In this document: one piece after another, positions 1 to 6,942 of the stretch | Layout of the letters: the number at the start of each line of letters is the position of its first letter | Numbering within the stretch: the first letter of the stretch is position 1 | Source: DASSWG01 sp035705295 | GTDB taxonomy: Bacteria > Bacteroidota > Bacteroidia > Flavobacteriales > Flavobacteriaceae | Length of the DNA: 18,367 nucleotides | Direction: 5' to 3' | NCBI GenBank assembly: GCA_035705295.1 | Contig: DASSWG010000099.1 | Span: forward strand, 1-18,367 | The notes under the pieces: generated by a model | The model's input: the letters and a program-made list of their open reading frames with translations, nothing else | Told to the model about the DNA's origin: nothing | Database searches by the model: none | Program-made: the position numbers and the translations under genes

Positions 1-1
1 A

Positions 2-598
2 CCAATAACTTATTTGGCTTTGGGCGATTCTTACACCATTGGCGAAAAAGTAAGTGAAAATGACCGTTGGCCCAACCAATTGGCGATGGAACTCAACAAA
101 AAAGGGCATCGGACGGCCAAACCAACGATCATTGCCAAAACCGGCTGGACCACCGACGATTTGTTGGTGGCGGTGGAAAGCAAACTGGAACCGAGTGAAA
201 AATACGATCTGGTTTCGGTGCTAATTGGCGTGAACAACCAATATCAAGGAAAAAGTATTTCGGATTATGAAAAAGATCTGCGGATACTTTTTCAACAAGC
301 GATCGATCATGCTGCGCAAGGAAAAAACGGCGTGTTCGTGTTGAGCATTCCCGATTATGGGATTACGCCTTTTGGAAAGGCAAAAGGAGGGAATATTTCG
401 AAAGAAATTGCAAAGTTCAATACGGTCTGCGAAAAAGTTTGCCAAGATTTCGGAATCGATTTTTACAACATCACCCCAATTTCAAAATATGCCGAAATGG
501 ATTCCAGCTTGCTTGCCGAAGACATGCTCCATCCCAGCGGGTTGATGTACACGCTTTGGGTCAGCGAAATTTTGGAAAAAGTGGAAAAGAAGTTGTAA
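2..598 (+). CDS. SGNH/GDSL-family hydrolase, 5' end outside the window
   Basis: Serine hydrolase (esterase/lipase-like) of the SGNH fold; the substrate cannot be told. The frame is open to the window edge and 198 residues are visible. Block I is seen as YLALGDSYTIGE with the nucleophile Ser at codon 29-31. Block III appears as IGVNNQ (GxNN in place of the usual GxND), and block V as EDMLHPS with the catalytic Asp at codon 521-523 and His at 530-532. A TTG at 14 could be read as a start, but it lies inside block I, where the strand of the fold precedes the GDS motif, so the true start is upstream and a signal peptide or lipobox could be missing from view. The gene ends 62 bases before parD, which has its own promoter, so the two are probably separate transcripts. 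The family is clear; the exact reaction is not. Confidence 0.85.
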   Translation, partial: PITYLALGDSYTIGEKVSENDRWPNQLAMELNKKGHRTAKPTIIAKTGWTTDDLLVAVESKLEPSEKYDLVSVLIGVNNQYQGKSISDYEKDLRILFQQAIDHAAQGKNGVFVLSIPDYGITPFGKAKGGNISKEIAKFNTVCEKVCQDFGIDFYNITPISKYAEMDSSLLAEDMLHPSGLMYTLWVSEILEKVEKKL

Positions 599-612
599 GT
601 TATTTAAGAAAA

Positions 613-643
613 TTGCTTGCGTTACCAAACTTTGGTATATTTG
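613..643 (+). promoter_or_regulatory. Bacteroidetes-type promoter of parDE
   Basis: TTG at 613-615, 20 bases, then TATATTTG at 636-643, a full match to the TAnnTTTG -7 element of the Bacteroidota housekeeping sigma factor. Transcription should start near 648-650, about a dozen bases before the parD ATG. The -7 box shares its first two bases with a palindrome at 623-637. Confidence 0.65.
623..637. promoter_or_regulatory. Palindrome between -33 and -7 boxes, candidate ParD operator
   Basis: TACCAAA-C-TTTGGTA is a perfect inverted repeat with 7-base arms around one central base. It sits between the two promoter elements of parDE. ParD-type antitoxins are ribbon-helix-helix dimers that repress their own operon by binding such sites over the promoter, so this is the natural candidate operator. 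The symmetry is seen; the binding is inferred. Confidence 0.5.
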
Positions 644-660
644 AAATAAAATAATTTACG

Positions 661-903
661 ATGGGAAAAAACACATCAATATCACTTGGAAATTACTTTG
701 AGGAATTTATCAACGAAGAGATAAAATCTGGGCGATACAGTTCTGTAAGTGAGATAATTCGTTCTGCTTTAAGGCTTTTGGAACAGGAAGAAAGAAAAGA
801 AAGAGAATTGATTAAAGCGCTTGAAATTGGAGAGCAAAGTGGGTTTGTTGAAAATTTCGACTCAAAAGAGCATTTGAAGAAATTACATCGCCAGCACTTA
901 TGA
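661..903 (+). CDS. parD: ParD-family type II antitoxin
   Basis: Antitoxin that would neutralise the ParE toxin encoded next to it and repress their shared operon. The 80-residue protein has the expected two parts. An N-terminal ribbon-helix-helix DNA-binding region (about residues 4-45) opens with TSISLGNYFEEFI and continues through GRYSSVSEIIRSALRLLE. A charged C-terminal tail (about 46-80, rich in E and K) is the part that wraps the toxin in this family. The ATG follows the promoter at 613-643 closely and has no Shine-Dalgarno, as is usual here. The stop codon overlaps the toxin start (ATGA, 900-903), so the two were translationally coupled. The antitoxin frame is intact although the toxin is broken. 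Confidence 0.88.
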   Translation: MGKNTSISLGNYFEEFINEEIKSGRYSSVSEIIRSALRLLEQEERKERELIKALEIGEQSGFVENFDSKEHLKKLHRQHL

Positions 904-1202
904 GCAAAAACAAATATCGCATAAGCCAATTAGCGATTGAAGATTTGGATAAAATTTGGACTTATACACTTCATAAATGGTCAAAAAAACAAGCAGACCG
1001 ATATTACGACTTAATAATTGGAGAAATTGAATTCATTGCCGACAATTTTATGATTGGAAAGTCGGCGGAACAAACCTGAAAAAATTACCGAGTAACCAAA
1101 ATTAAGTCTCATCTGATATTTTATCGAACGGCGGAAAATGACATTGTTGAAATTGTAAGAATCCTACATCAACGTATGGATATAAAAAAACGATTGAAAT
1201 AA
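900..1202 (+). pseudogene. parE: ParE-family toxin gene broken by an in-frame TGA
   Basis: The frame from ATG 900 reads as a RelE/ParE-superfamily toxin: YRISQLAIEDLDKIWTYT at the N-terminus, GKSAEQT near residue 55, then NYRVTKIKSHLIFYR and DIVEIVRILHQRMDIKKRL to a stop at 1200-1202. A TGA at 1077-1079 interrupts it after residue 59. The sequence on both sides stays in one frame and keeps family motifs, so this is a single nonsense change, for example CGA (Arg) to TGA, not a frameshift. The visible 59-residue product lacks the C-terminal strands that hold the HLIFYR core. ParE toxins normally poison DNA gyrase; this copy should be inactive unless the stop is a sequencing error or is read through. 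Confidence 0.85.
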
Positions 1203-1262
1203 AAACTACTTACAACACCGGTTGCGTTATCATCATTTCCCACATTTTCAAGTTTAAAATTC

Positions 1263-1310
1263 AACATTTAAACTAAACCATTAACAATTAACCATTAACA
1301 TTTAACACCA
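1263..1310 (+). repeat. Heptamer-period repeat before the DUF2851 gene
   Basis: Units begin AAC every 7 bases: AACCATT (1276), AACAATT (1283), AACCATT (1290), AACATTT (1297), AACACCA (1304), with an earlier AACATTT at 1263 separated by a 6-base unit. It ends 8 bases before the GTG start of the next gene. No promoter element is recognisable in the 1203-1318 gap. Confidence 0.75.
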
Positions 1311-1318
1311 AAAACCCC

Positions 1319-2614
1319 GTGCAAGAAGCCTTTCTACATTATTTGTGGAAATTCAAAAAATTTCGATGGGAAAATGCCAAAACCTCCGACGGAAAGGCAT
1401 TGGTGTTGATCAGTGTTGGAACCCACAATCAATCCGAATCCGGTCCCGATTTTTTCAACGCTAAATTGAAAATCGGTGATCAAATGTGGGCTGGAAATGT
1501 GGAAATCCATCTGAAAACGAGCGACTGGTACGCCCACAACCACGAAACCGACCCGGCTTACGACAATGTGATTTTGCATGTGGTTTGGGAAAATGATTCG
1601 GAAATCTTTCGAAAAAACAATGTTGCGATCCCCACTTTGGAATTGCGGGAACTGGTAGCCGAAAAAACCTTGCACAACTATCAAAACTTACTGGTTTCCG
1701 GTCGTTCCAAATGGATCAATTGCGAAAAGGATTTCGAAACTTTCAACGATTTTAAAATTGACAATTGGTTGGAGCGCATGTACGTGGAACGCTTGGAACA
1801 AAAATCTGGTGTTTTGTCACAACTTTTGGCAAAATCCACCAACAATTGGGAAGCTACGCTTTTTGCAATGCTCGCGAAAAATTTCGGCTTGAACGTGAAC
1901 GGCGATGCTTTTTTGGATATGGCGATTTCGACCCCGTTTTCGGTGGTCCAAAAATCGGCCAATCGGCCGGAGCAATTGGAAGCCTTGTTTTTCGGGCAGG
2001 CCGGAATGTTGGAAGCAGAAACGGAAGCACCCTATTTTCATCAGTTGAAAAAAGAATACGGTTTTTTGAAGCAAAAATTTGGGTTGCAGCCCGCGAACAA
2101 TTTCCCGGTGAAATATTTTCGTTTGCGGCCCGATAATTTTCCGACCATCCGTTTGGCGCAATTGGCAAGTTTGTACGCTTTGCGAAAACAATTGTTTTCC
2201 AAAACAATCGCCGCGCAAAGCAAAGAGAAATTATACGATTTGTTTCAAGTGGAAACTTCCAAATTTTGGCAAACGCACTACACGTTTCAAAAAGAAAGCA
2301 ATCCCGAAACTTCGGGGCGCCGAAAAAAATTGACCAAAAATTTTGTGGATTTGTTGCTGATCAACACAGTGGTGCCGATCAAATTTCACTATGCAAAATC
2401 CCTCGGAAAATCGAGTGAAGAACGGATTTTTTCCCTGATGAAAAGCGGCAAGCCCGAAACCAATTCGGTGGTTGCAAAATTCAACAAGCTTCGAAAAAAC
2501 ACCGCTACGGACGCGTTAGGTTCGCAAGCCTTGTTGCATTTGAAAAAAAATTATTGCGACAAAAACCGATGTTTGCAATGTGCGTTGGGCTTGGAGTTGT
2601 TGCAGAAAAATTGA
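1319..2614 (+). CDS. DUF2851 family protein
   Basis: Protein of unknown function, 431 residues, from a family (DUF2851) typical of Bacteroidota. Recognisable stretches are the N-terminal EAFLHYLWKFKKF, the early block SESGPDFFNAKLKIGDQMWAG followed by NVEIHLKTSDWYAHNH, and the C-terminal cysteine cluster CDKNRCLQC (C-x4-C-x2-C), which could bind a metal. The N-terminal block with its Asp, Glu and His residues has the look of a nuclease-like core, but that is only an impression. The start is GTG: an in-frame stop at 1274 closes the frame upstream, no ATG lies between, and the next in-frame ATG would remove about 58 conserved residues. The following PspC-like gene begins 20 bases after its stop, a pairing I know from other flavobacteria. 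Confidence 0.85.
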   Translation: MQEAFLHYLWKFKKFRWENAKTSDGKALVLISVGTHNQSESGPDFFNAKLKIGDQMWAGNVEIHLKTSDWYAHNHETDPAYDNVILHVVWENDSEIFRKNNVAIPTLELRELVAEKTLHNYQNLLVSGRSKWINCEKDFETFNDFKIDNWLERMYVERLEQKSGVLSQLLAKSTNNWEATLFAMLAKNFGLNVNGDAFLDMAISTPFSVVQKSANRPEQLEALFFGQAGMLEAETEAPYFHQLKKEYGFLKQKFGLQPANNFPVKYFRLRPDNFPTIRLAQLASLYALRKQLFSKTIAAQSKEKLYDLFQVETSKFWQTHYTFQKESNPETSGRRKKLTKNFVDLLLINTVVPIKFHYAKSLGKSSEERIFSLMKSGKPETNSVVAKFNKLRKNTATDALGSQALLHLKKNYCDKNRCLQCALGLELLQKN

Positions 2615-2630
2615 CAAAACCCTAACTTTG
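2600..2630 (+). promoter_or_regulatory. Promoter of the PspC-like gene
   Basis: TTG at 2600-2602, 20 bases, TAACTTTG at 2623-2630. The -33 part lies inside the end of the DUF2851 gene. The box ends only 4 bases before the ATG at 2635, so the predicted transcript starts at or next to the start codon (leaderless). Confidence 0.6.
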
Positions 2631-2634
2631 CAAG

Positions 2635-2865
2635 ATGCTCAAACTCATTTACAAGATACGTTATTTCTTTGAACGCCATGGGTTTTATGTAAGTTCGCGG
2701 TTCGCCGAGCGTTTGGGAATTAAAGCGAAAAGCATTCGTTTGTTCTTCATTTACCTCTCCTTTGCCACCTTGGGAATGGGCTTTGCGCTGTACATCACCT
2801 TTGCTTTTTTCCTCAGGTTAAAAGACTTGGTTTACACAAAACGCACTTCTGTTTTCGATTTGTAA
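2635..2865 (+). CDS. Small PspC-domain membrane protein
   Basis: A 76-residue protein made of little more than one PspC domain. The first half, YKIRYFFERHGFYVSSRFAERLGI, is the amphipathic part. A hydrophobic segment at about residues 37-62 (LFFIYLSFATLGMGFALYI and onward) is one long or two short membrane passes. The end, DLVYTKRTSVFDL, is charged. PspC of the phage-shock response is a membrane-stress sensor; in Bacteroidota these short stand-alone forms are common and their role is not established. There is no pspA or pspB nearby. The start is fixed by the promoter and by the family's usual length. Confidence 0.8.
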   Translation: MLKLIYKIRYFFERHGFYVSSRFAERLGIKAKSIRLFFIYLSFATLGMGFALYITFAFFLRLKDLVYTKRTSVFDL

Positions 2866-3009
2866 AATGTTTTTTTTGACCAATCAATTTGATTTTTCGG
2901 CAATTTTATTAACAATTTCTTCACTTTTGGCGGCAATTGCTTTGCGGGGAGTGTTTTTTTTAGGATATTGGTCGCCTTATTTAAAAATTCAAAAAAACAA
3001 AAATTTATT

Positions 3010-4692
3010 ATGAAGAAGATTCTTCTGGCAATGACCGCATTTTTGGTTCCATTTATAAATTTCGCACAAGAAGTACAACAAGAACCTGGTTTGGATCAAC
3101 AGATCAATGATTGGTTCGCTCCTTTTGCCAATTGGTGGGAAAGTGTGGTTTTGTACGCAATTCCAATTACCGACAGTATTTCTGTTCCCATTGTTTTGAT
3201 ATTGCTGATTGGTGGCGCCACTTTTTTTACGATCCGGTTTGGTTTTGTGAATATTCGACATTTTATGACTTCCATAAATACCATACGTGGGAAACATGAT
3301 GAATTTGACCATCACGAACCCATCAACCCGAAAGGAAAAGAAACGGTAAGCACTACCGAGGAAGGAGACATCGTCGATACCATAAAAGTAGAAGGAAAAG
3401 ATGGAGAAGTAAGCCATTTCCAAGCTTTATGTGCGGGATTGTCGGGAACCATCGGTCTTGGAAACATTGCCGGGGTAGCGGTGGCAATTGCAATTGGAGG
3501 CCCGGGCGCTACTTTCTGGATTATAATCGGTGGCCTTTTGGGAATGTCGGCAAAATTTGTAGAATGTACTTTGGGCGTAACCTATCGCGATGTCGAACCC
3601 GATGGAACCGTGCATGGAGGCCCAATGTATTATTTACACAAAGGCTTGAAAGAAAAAGGAATGGGCGGATTCGGAAAAGTATTGGCTGTGATTTTTGCAG
3701 TGATGTGCGTGGGCGCTTCTTTTGGTGGCGGAAACGCATTTCAATCCAATCAAGTTGCCGGGCAAGTGATTACTTTGTTCGGGCTCGAAGGCGGTGGTGT
3801 TGGAGTGATTATTGGTTGTGTGCTTGCTTTTTTGGTCGGAATTGTGATCATTGGCGGTATCAAGCGCATTGCCAGTTGGGCAGAAAAAATCGTGCCTATA
3901 ATGGCCGTTCTTTATGTGGTTTCGGGTTTGATTATTGTGGGAATGCATTTTGAATTGATCGGCCCTGCGTTTTCACGCATTATCGGTGAAGCTTTTACCC
4001 CTCAAGCTGGATTGGGCGGATTTGTGGGTGTGATGATCGTTGGTTTTCAACGAGCGGCTTTTTCCAATGAAGCTGGGGCCGGAACTTCACCCATTGCACA
4101 TGCCGCGGTAAAAACCAAATATCCGGCTAGTGAAGGTTTTGTGGCCATGATCGCACCATTTTTGGATACGGTGATCGTGTGTACCATGACCGCTTTGGTG
4201 ATTGTGTTCTTCAATATGAACGATATGTTCGTTTATGGTGGCGATACTGGGAACGTTACATTAATTGAATCTACCGGAGGTATGATGGCTGGTGATGTAA
4301 TTGGCGGCGTGAGCTTGACCTCGGTGGCTTTTGAATCGGCAATACCCCATTTTGGGATAGCGCTTACCATCGCGGTTATTTTGTTTGCCTTTTCTACTTT
4401 AATTAGTTGGTCATACTATGGTATTCAATCTTGGAAATATTTGTTCGGAAAAAGCAAAGCTTCAGACATTACATATAAAGTATTGTTTTTGCTTTTTATC
4501 ATTGCCGGTGCGGGCGCAACCCTTGACGCGGTGATCACTTTTTCCGATGCGATGATCTTGGCCCTGGTGTTCCCGAACATGATCGGGCTGTTGTTTTTGT
4601 TCCCCGTTGTTCGAAAAGAAATGAAAAAATATTTGAGCGCCATCAAAATTGGAAAAGCCCAAAAGAAAGAGCGGGAAGCTCGGGGAGAATAA
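3010..4692 (+). CDS. AGCS-family sodium:alanine/glycine symporter
   Basis: Inner-membrane transporter that takes up a small amino acid (alanine or glycine in characterised members) with Na+. 560 residues from ATG 3010. An in-frame TTG at 2968 would add 14 lysine-rich residues ahead of what is plainly a signal peptide (MKKILLAMTAFLVPFINFAQ), so the ATG is preferred. Family signatures are FQALCAGLSGTIGLGNIAGV near residue 140, GGPMYYLHKG, and FQRAAFSNEAGAGTSPIAHA near residue 350; about ten further hydrophobic helices follow. A hydrophilic stretch of some 45 residues (from GKHDEFDHHEPINPK to GKDGEVSHF) lies between the first membrane helix and the core and is absent from short bacterial relatives. 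The downstream gene starts 10 bases after the stop. I see no clear promoter in 2866-3009. Confidence 0.9.
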   Translation: MKKILLAMTAFLVPFINFAQEVQQEPGLDQQINDWFAPFANWWESVVLYAIPITDSISVPIVLILLIGGATFFTIRFGFVNIRHFMTSINTIRGKHDEFDHHEPINPKGKETVSTTEEGDIVDTIKVEGKDGEVSHFQALCAGLSGTIGLGNIAGVAVAIAIGGPGATFWIIIGGLLGMSAKFVECTLGVTYRDVEPDGTVHGGPMYYLHKGLKEKGMGGFGKVLAVIFAVMCVGASFGGGNAFQSNQVAGQVITLFGLEGGGVGVIIGCVLAFLVGIVIIGGIKRIASWAEKIVPIMAVLYVVSGLIIVGMHFELIGPAFSRIIGEAFTPQAGLGGFVGVMIVGFQRAAFSNEAGAGTSPIAHAAVKTKYPASEGFVAMIAPFLDTVIVCTMTALVIVFFNMNDMFVYGGDTGNVTLIESTGGMMAGDVIGGVSLTSVAFESAIPHFGIALTIAVILFAFSTLISWSYYGIQSWKYLFGKSKASDITYKVLFLLFIIAGAGATLDAVITFSDAMILALVFPNMIGLLFLFPVVRKEMKKYLSAIKIGKAQKKEREARGE

Positions 4693-4702
4693 ATTATAGG
4701 AA

Positions 4703-5587
4703 ATGAAAAATATTAAATCCCATTTCACCTTCAACAGAAGCCAACGAAATGGGATTTTTTTATTGCTGACACTTATTTTGGCAATATTTTCCGTATGGTT
4801 GTTTTTTCCTTTTGAAAACCAAGCGGCTCCTTCTGTTGAAGAAAAAAACGAAATAGCCGATTTACAAGGGAAAATAGATTCCTTGAAATTGGTTGAAAAC
4901 GAAAAGGGCCAACCGAAAATTTATCCGTTCAACCCCAATTTCATTACCGATTACAAAGGCTACAAACTCGGAATGTCCACCGAGGAAATCGATCGACTTC
5001 ACAAGTTTCGAGAAAAAGATCAGTGGGTCAACTCCAAAGAAGATTTTCAAAAAGTCACAAAGGTTTCGGATACATTGTTGGCGAAAATTTCACCTTTCTT
5101 CGATTTTCCCGATTGGGTAACCGAAAAAAACAAACAACCATATCAGGATTATTCAAAAGAAGCAGTAGGGAAGGAGTTGCCCTTCCATCTTAAAAAAGAT
5201 TTGAACACGGCCACCGCGGCCAATTTGGAAAAAATTAAAGGCATTGGCAAAACCCTCGCGCGAAGAATAATTCGTTATCGAACAAAATTGGACGGCTTTG
5301 TGAGCGATATTCAATTAAAGGACATTTATGGGTTGGACTATGAGGTTACCCAGCGCCTGACCAATAAATTCACGGTAAAAGATACTGCGACAGTTCAAAA
5401 AATAAGCATCAACAAAGCCACTTTGGCCCAGCTTTCCGAAATTCCGTATTTCAATTACGAACTTGCCCGAAAAATCAAAGAATACCGAATTCTTCACGAA
5501 GGCATCAAGACCTTTGAAGAACTGGCAAAAATCAATGGGTTCCCAGCCTACCAAATCGAGAGAATTAAACTATATTTGACCCTTTGA
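4703..5587 (+). CDS. ComEA-like helix-hairpin-helix protein
   Basis: A 294-residue membrane-anchored protein. Residues 1-17 are polar and carry the KSHF...QRNGIF block I associate with this flavobacterial family. Residues 18-36 form one membrane helix (IFLLLTLILAIFSVWLFFPF). The rest is outside the membrane and contains three helix-hairpin-helix-like units, at about 75-140, 165-230 (DLNTATAANLEKIKGIGKTLARRII) and 233-294 (SINKATLAQLSEIP). ComEA proteins bind incoming DNA during transformation through such motifs; here the G-x-G hairpin is best kept in the middle unit (KGIGK) and weak in the last. A DNA-binding or competence role is plausible, not shown. The start codon lies 10 bases after the symporter stop, so the genes may share a transcript. 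Codons 5-20 fold into a terminator-like hairpin. Confidence 0.8.
   Translation: MKNIKSHFTFNRSQRNGIFLLLTLILAIFSVWLFFPFENQAAPSVEEKNEIADLQGKIDSLKLVENEKGQPKIYPFNPNFITDYKGYKLGMSTEEIDRLHKFREKDQWVNSKEDFQKVTKVSDTLLAKISPFFDFPDWVTEKNKQPYQDYSKEAVGKELPFHLKKDLNTATAANLEKIKGIGKTLARRIIRYRTKLDGFVSDIQLKDIYGLDYEVTQRLTNKFTVKDTATVQKISINKATLAQLSEIPYFNYELARKIKEYRILHEGIKTFEELAKINGFPAYQIERIKLYLTL
4715..4761 (+). terminator. Terminator-shaped hairpin inside the start of the HhH gene
   Basis: A perfect 12-base stem, AAATCCCATTTC (4715-4726) with GAAATGGGATTT (4746-4757). Inside its loop is a second short stem, CTTC-AACA-GAAG (4729-4740). A run of seven T covers 4755-4761. By shape it is an intrinsic terminator for the symporter gene, yet it lies wholly in codons 5-20 of the next gene, whose encoded residues look conserved. 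A ribosome starting at 4703 would cover the left arm. Confidence 0.6.
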
Positions 5588-5600
5588 AAAGTTATGGGTT

Positions 5601-5631
5601 TTGGGTTTGTGACATGAGTTTTGTATCTTCA
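5601..5631 (+). promoter_or_regulatory. Possible promoter of the acyl-CoA dehydrogenase gene
   Basis: TTG at 5601-5603, 20 bases, TATCTTCA at 5624-5631. The -7 box matches TAnnTT but not the final TG, so this is weaker than the other promoters listed; the 20-base spacing is the same. Confidence 0.35.
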
Positions 5632-5654
5632 ATTTTGATCCCATTTCGTTTCAA

Positions 5655-5689
5655 ATTATACAATAGACAATATACATTATACAATAAAA
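5655..5689 (+). repeat. Heptamer-period repeat before the acyl-CoA dehydrogenase gene
   Basis: ATTATAC (5655), AATAGAC (5662), AATATAC (5669), ATTATAC (5676), AATAAAA (5683). The next seven bases, AATGGAC from 5690, contain the start codon, so the array runs in phase into the gene. Confidence 0.75.
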
Positions 5690-5690
5690 A

Positions 5691-6860
5691 ATGGACAACA
5701 GGTATTTTACGGAAGAACACGAACTTTTCAGGAAAAGTTTTCGCGAATTTTTGAAAAAAGAGGTCGTTCCACATATCGAAAAATGGGAGAAAACAGGCAC
5801 CATCGAGCGGTTTATTTGGGAGAAATTCGGTGAAATGGGCTATTTTGGGCTAACCTATCCCGAAAAATACGGGGGAATGGATTTGGACACCTTCTACACG
5901 GTGATATTTTTGGAAGAACTGCAAAAAATCAATTCCGGTGGATTTGCCGCCGCAATGTGGGCGCACACTTATTTGGCGATGACGCACCTCAATAAAGAGG
6001 GGAGCGAGGCCATCAAAGAAAACTACTTGGCACCAAGCATATCGGGTGAAAAAATTGGATGCTTGTGCATCACGGAACCTTTTGGCGGCTCGGACGTGGC
6101 CGGAATGCGCAGCACCGCCGTTAAAAAAGGCGACAGCTATATTTTGAACGGCTCCAAAACTTTCATTACCAACGGCGTATATGCCGATTACATGGTCGTG
6201 GCCGCAAAAACAAACCCGGAGTTGGGCAACAAAGGAATGAGCATGTTCGTGGTCGATAGCAAAACGCCGGGAATTTCCACCAATAAATTGGACAAACTCG
6301 GTTGGCGCGCTTCCGACACCGCCGAAATTGCTTTTGACAATGTCGAAATATCCGCCGATCAATTGATGGGCGAAGAAAACAAAGGCTTTCCTTACATTAT
6401 GCAACATTTCGCTTTGGAACGTTTGATTATGGGAATCAACGCCCACGCCCGGTCGGAATATGCGGTGGAATATACCTTGCAATACATGTCCGAACGAAAA
6501 ACTTTCGGAAAAACCATTGATCAATACCAAGCTTTGCGCCACCGAATTGCCGAAATGGCGAGTGAAATAGAAATGTGCAAGGAATTCAACTATTCCATTG
6601 CCAAACGTTTGGACGAGGGGCAATATGTGGTGAAAGAAGCCAGTATGTCCAAATTGCTCTCCACCAAAATGGCCGACGAAATTATTTACAGCTGTTTGCA
6701 ATTTTTGGGCGGTTACGGCTATATGGAAGATTATCCCTTGGCCCGGCTTTCACGCGACAGCCGCTTGGGCCCAATTGGCGGGGGTACATCAGAGATACTA
6801 AAAGAAGTCATTGCAAAAATGGTGATCGACAAGAAAGAATATCGGCCTGCTGCAAAATAA
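5691..6860 (+). CDS. Acyl-CoA dehydrogenase (long-chain/isovaleryl-type active site)
   Basis: FAD enzyme that makes the alpha,beta double bond in an acyl-CoA, passing electrons to electron-transfer flavoprotein; used in fatty-acid or branched amino-acid breakdown. 389 residues, full family length: helical N-terminal domain, middle beta domain with CLCITEPFGGSDVAG and YILNGSKTFITNG, and helical C-terminal domain with RKTFGKTIDQYQALRHRIAEM and LQFLGGYGYMEDYPLARLSRD. The position of the catalytic Glu of medium- and short-chain enzymes (YEGTSEI) is Gly364 here (IGGGTSEI). Glu243 in FALERLIMG occupies the place of the base in long-chain and isovaleryl-CoA dehydrogenases, so the enzyme should be active and of that layout. 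Substrate unknown. It stands alone between a heptamer array and rpsU. Confidence 0.9.
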   Translation: MDNRYFTEEHELFRKSFREFLKKEVVPHIEKWEKTGTIERFIWEKFGEMGYFGLTYPEKYGGMDLDTFYTVIFLEELQKINSGGFAAAMWAHTYLAMTHLNKEGSEAIKENYLAPSISGEKIGCLCITEPFGGSDVAGMRSTAVKKGDSYILNGSKTFITNGVYADYMVVAAKTNPELGNKGMSMFVVDSKTPGISTNKLDKLGWRASDTAEIAFDNVEISADQLMGEENKGFPYIMQHFALERLIMGINAHARSEYAVEYTLQYMSERKTFGKTIDQYQALRHRIAEMASEIEMCKEFNYSIAKRLDEGQYVVKEASMSKLLSTKMADEIIYSCLQFLGGYGYMEDYPLARLSRDSRLGPIGGGTSEILKEVIAKMVIDKKEYRPAAK

Positions 6861-6873
6861 TTTAAAGAAAATT

Positions 6874-6904
6874 TTGCGGATTTTAAGAATTGGCCGTAAA
6901 TTTG
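6874..6904 (+). promoter_or_regulatory. Promoter of rpsU
   Basis: TTG at 6874-6876, 20 bases, TAAATTTG at 6897-6904: a full match. Transcription should start near 6909, giving a leader of about 34 bases that holds the Shine-Dalgarno sequence. Confidence 0.65.
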
Positions 6905-6927
6905 CCGTTCGAAAAATCACAAAAGAG

Positions 6928-6934
6928 AGGAGGT
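6928..6934 (+). promoter_or_regulatory. Strong Shine-Dalgarno sequence of rpsU
   Basis: AGGAGGT at 6928-6934, 8 bases before the ATG at 6943, preceded by GAG. It is a full complement to the usual 3' end of 16S rRNA. No other gene start in the window has one. In Bacteroidia the anti-Shine-Dalgarno is hidden on the ribosome by bS21 and its neighbours; rpsU keeping a strong site fits self-regulation by bS21 supply. Confidence 0.85.
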
Positions 6935-6942
6935 TGTAAACT

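Noticed and set aside
1077..1079. TGA read as selenocysteine or read through in parE
   Set aside because: No selenocysteine insertion hairpin is evident after it, ParE toxins do not use selenocysteine, and the flanking text suggests Arg in the ancestor.
2968..3009. TTG start giving a 574-residue symporter
   Set aside because: It would put 14 Lys-rich residues before an obvious signal peptide that begins at ATG 3010.
5850..6701. 283-residue open frame on the minus strand
   Set aside because: It is the antisense shadow of the acyl-CoA dehydrogenase, which is family-wide conserved; the minus-strand product has no recognisable motif.
6780..6782. Acyl-CoA dehydrogenase inactive because Gly replaces the catalytic Glu
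   Set aside because: Glu243 in the LERL motif is at the place used by long-chain and isovaleryl-type enzymes, so activity is expected.
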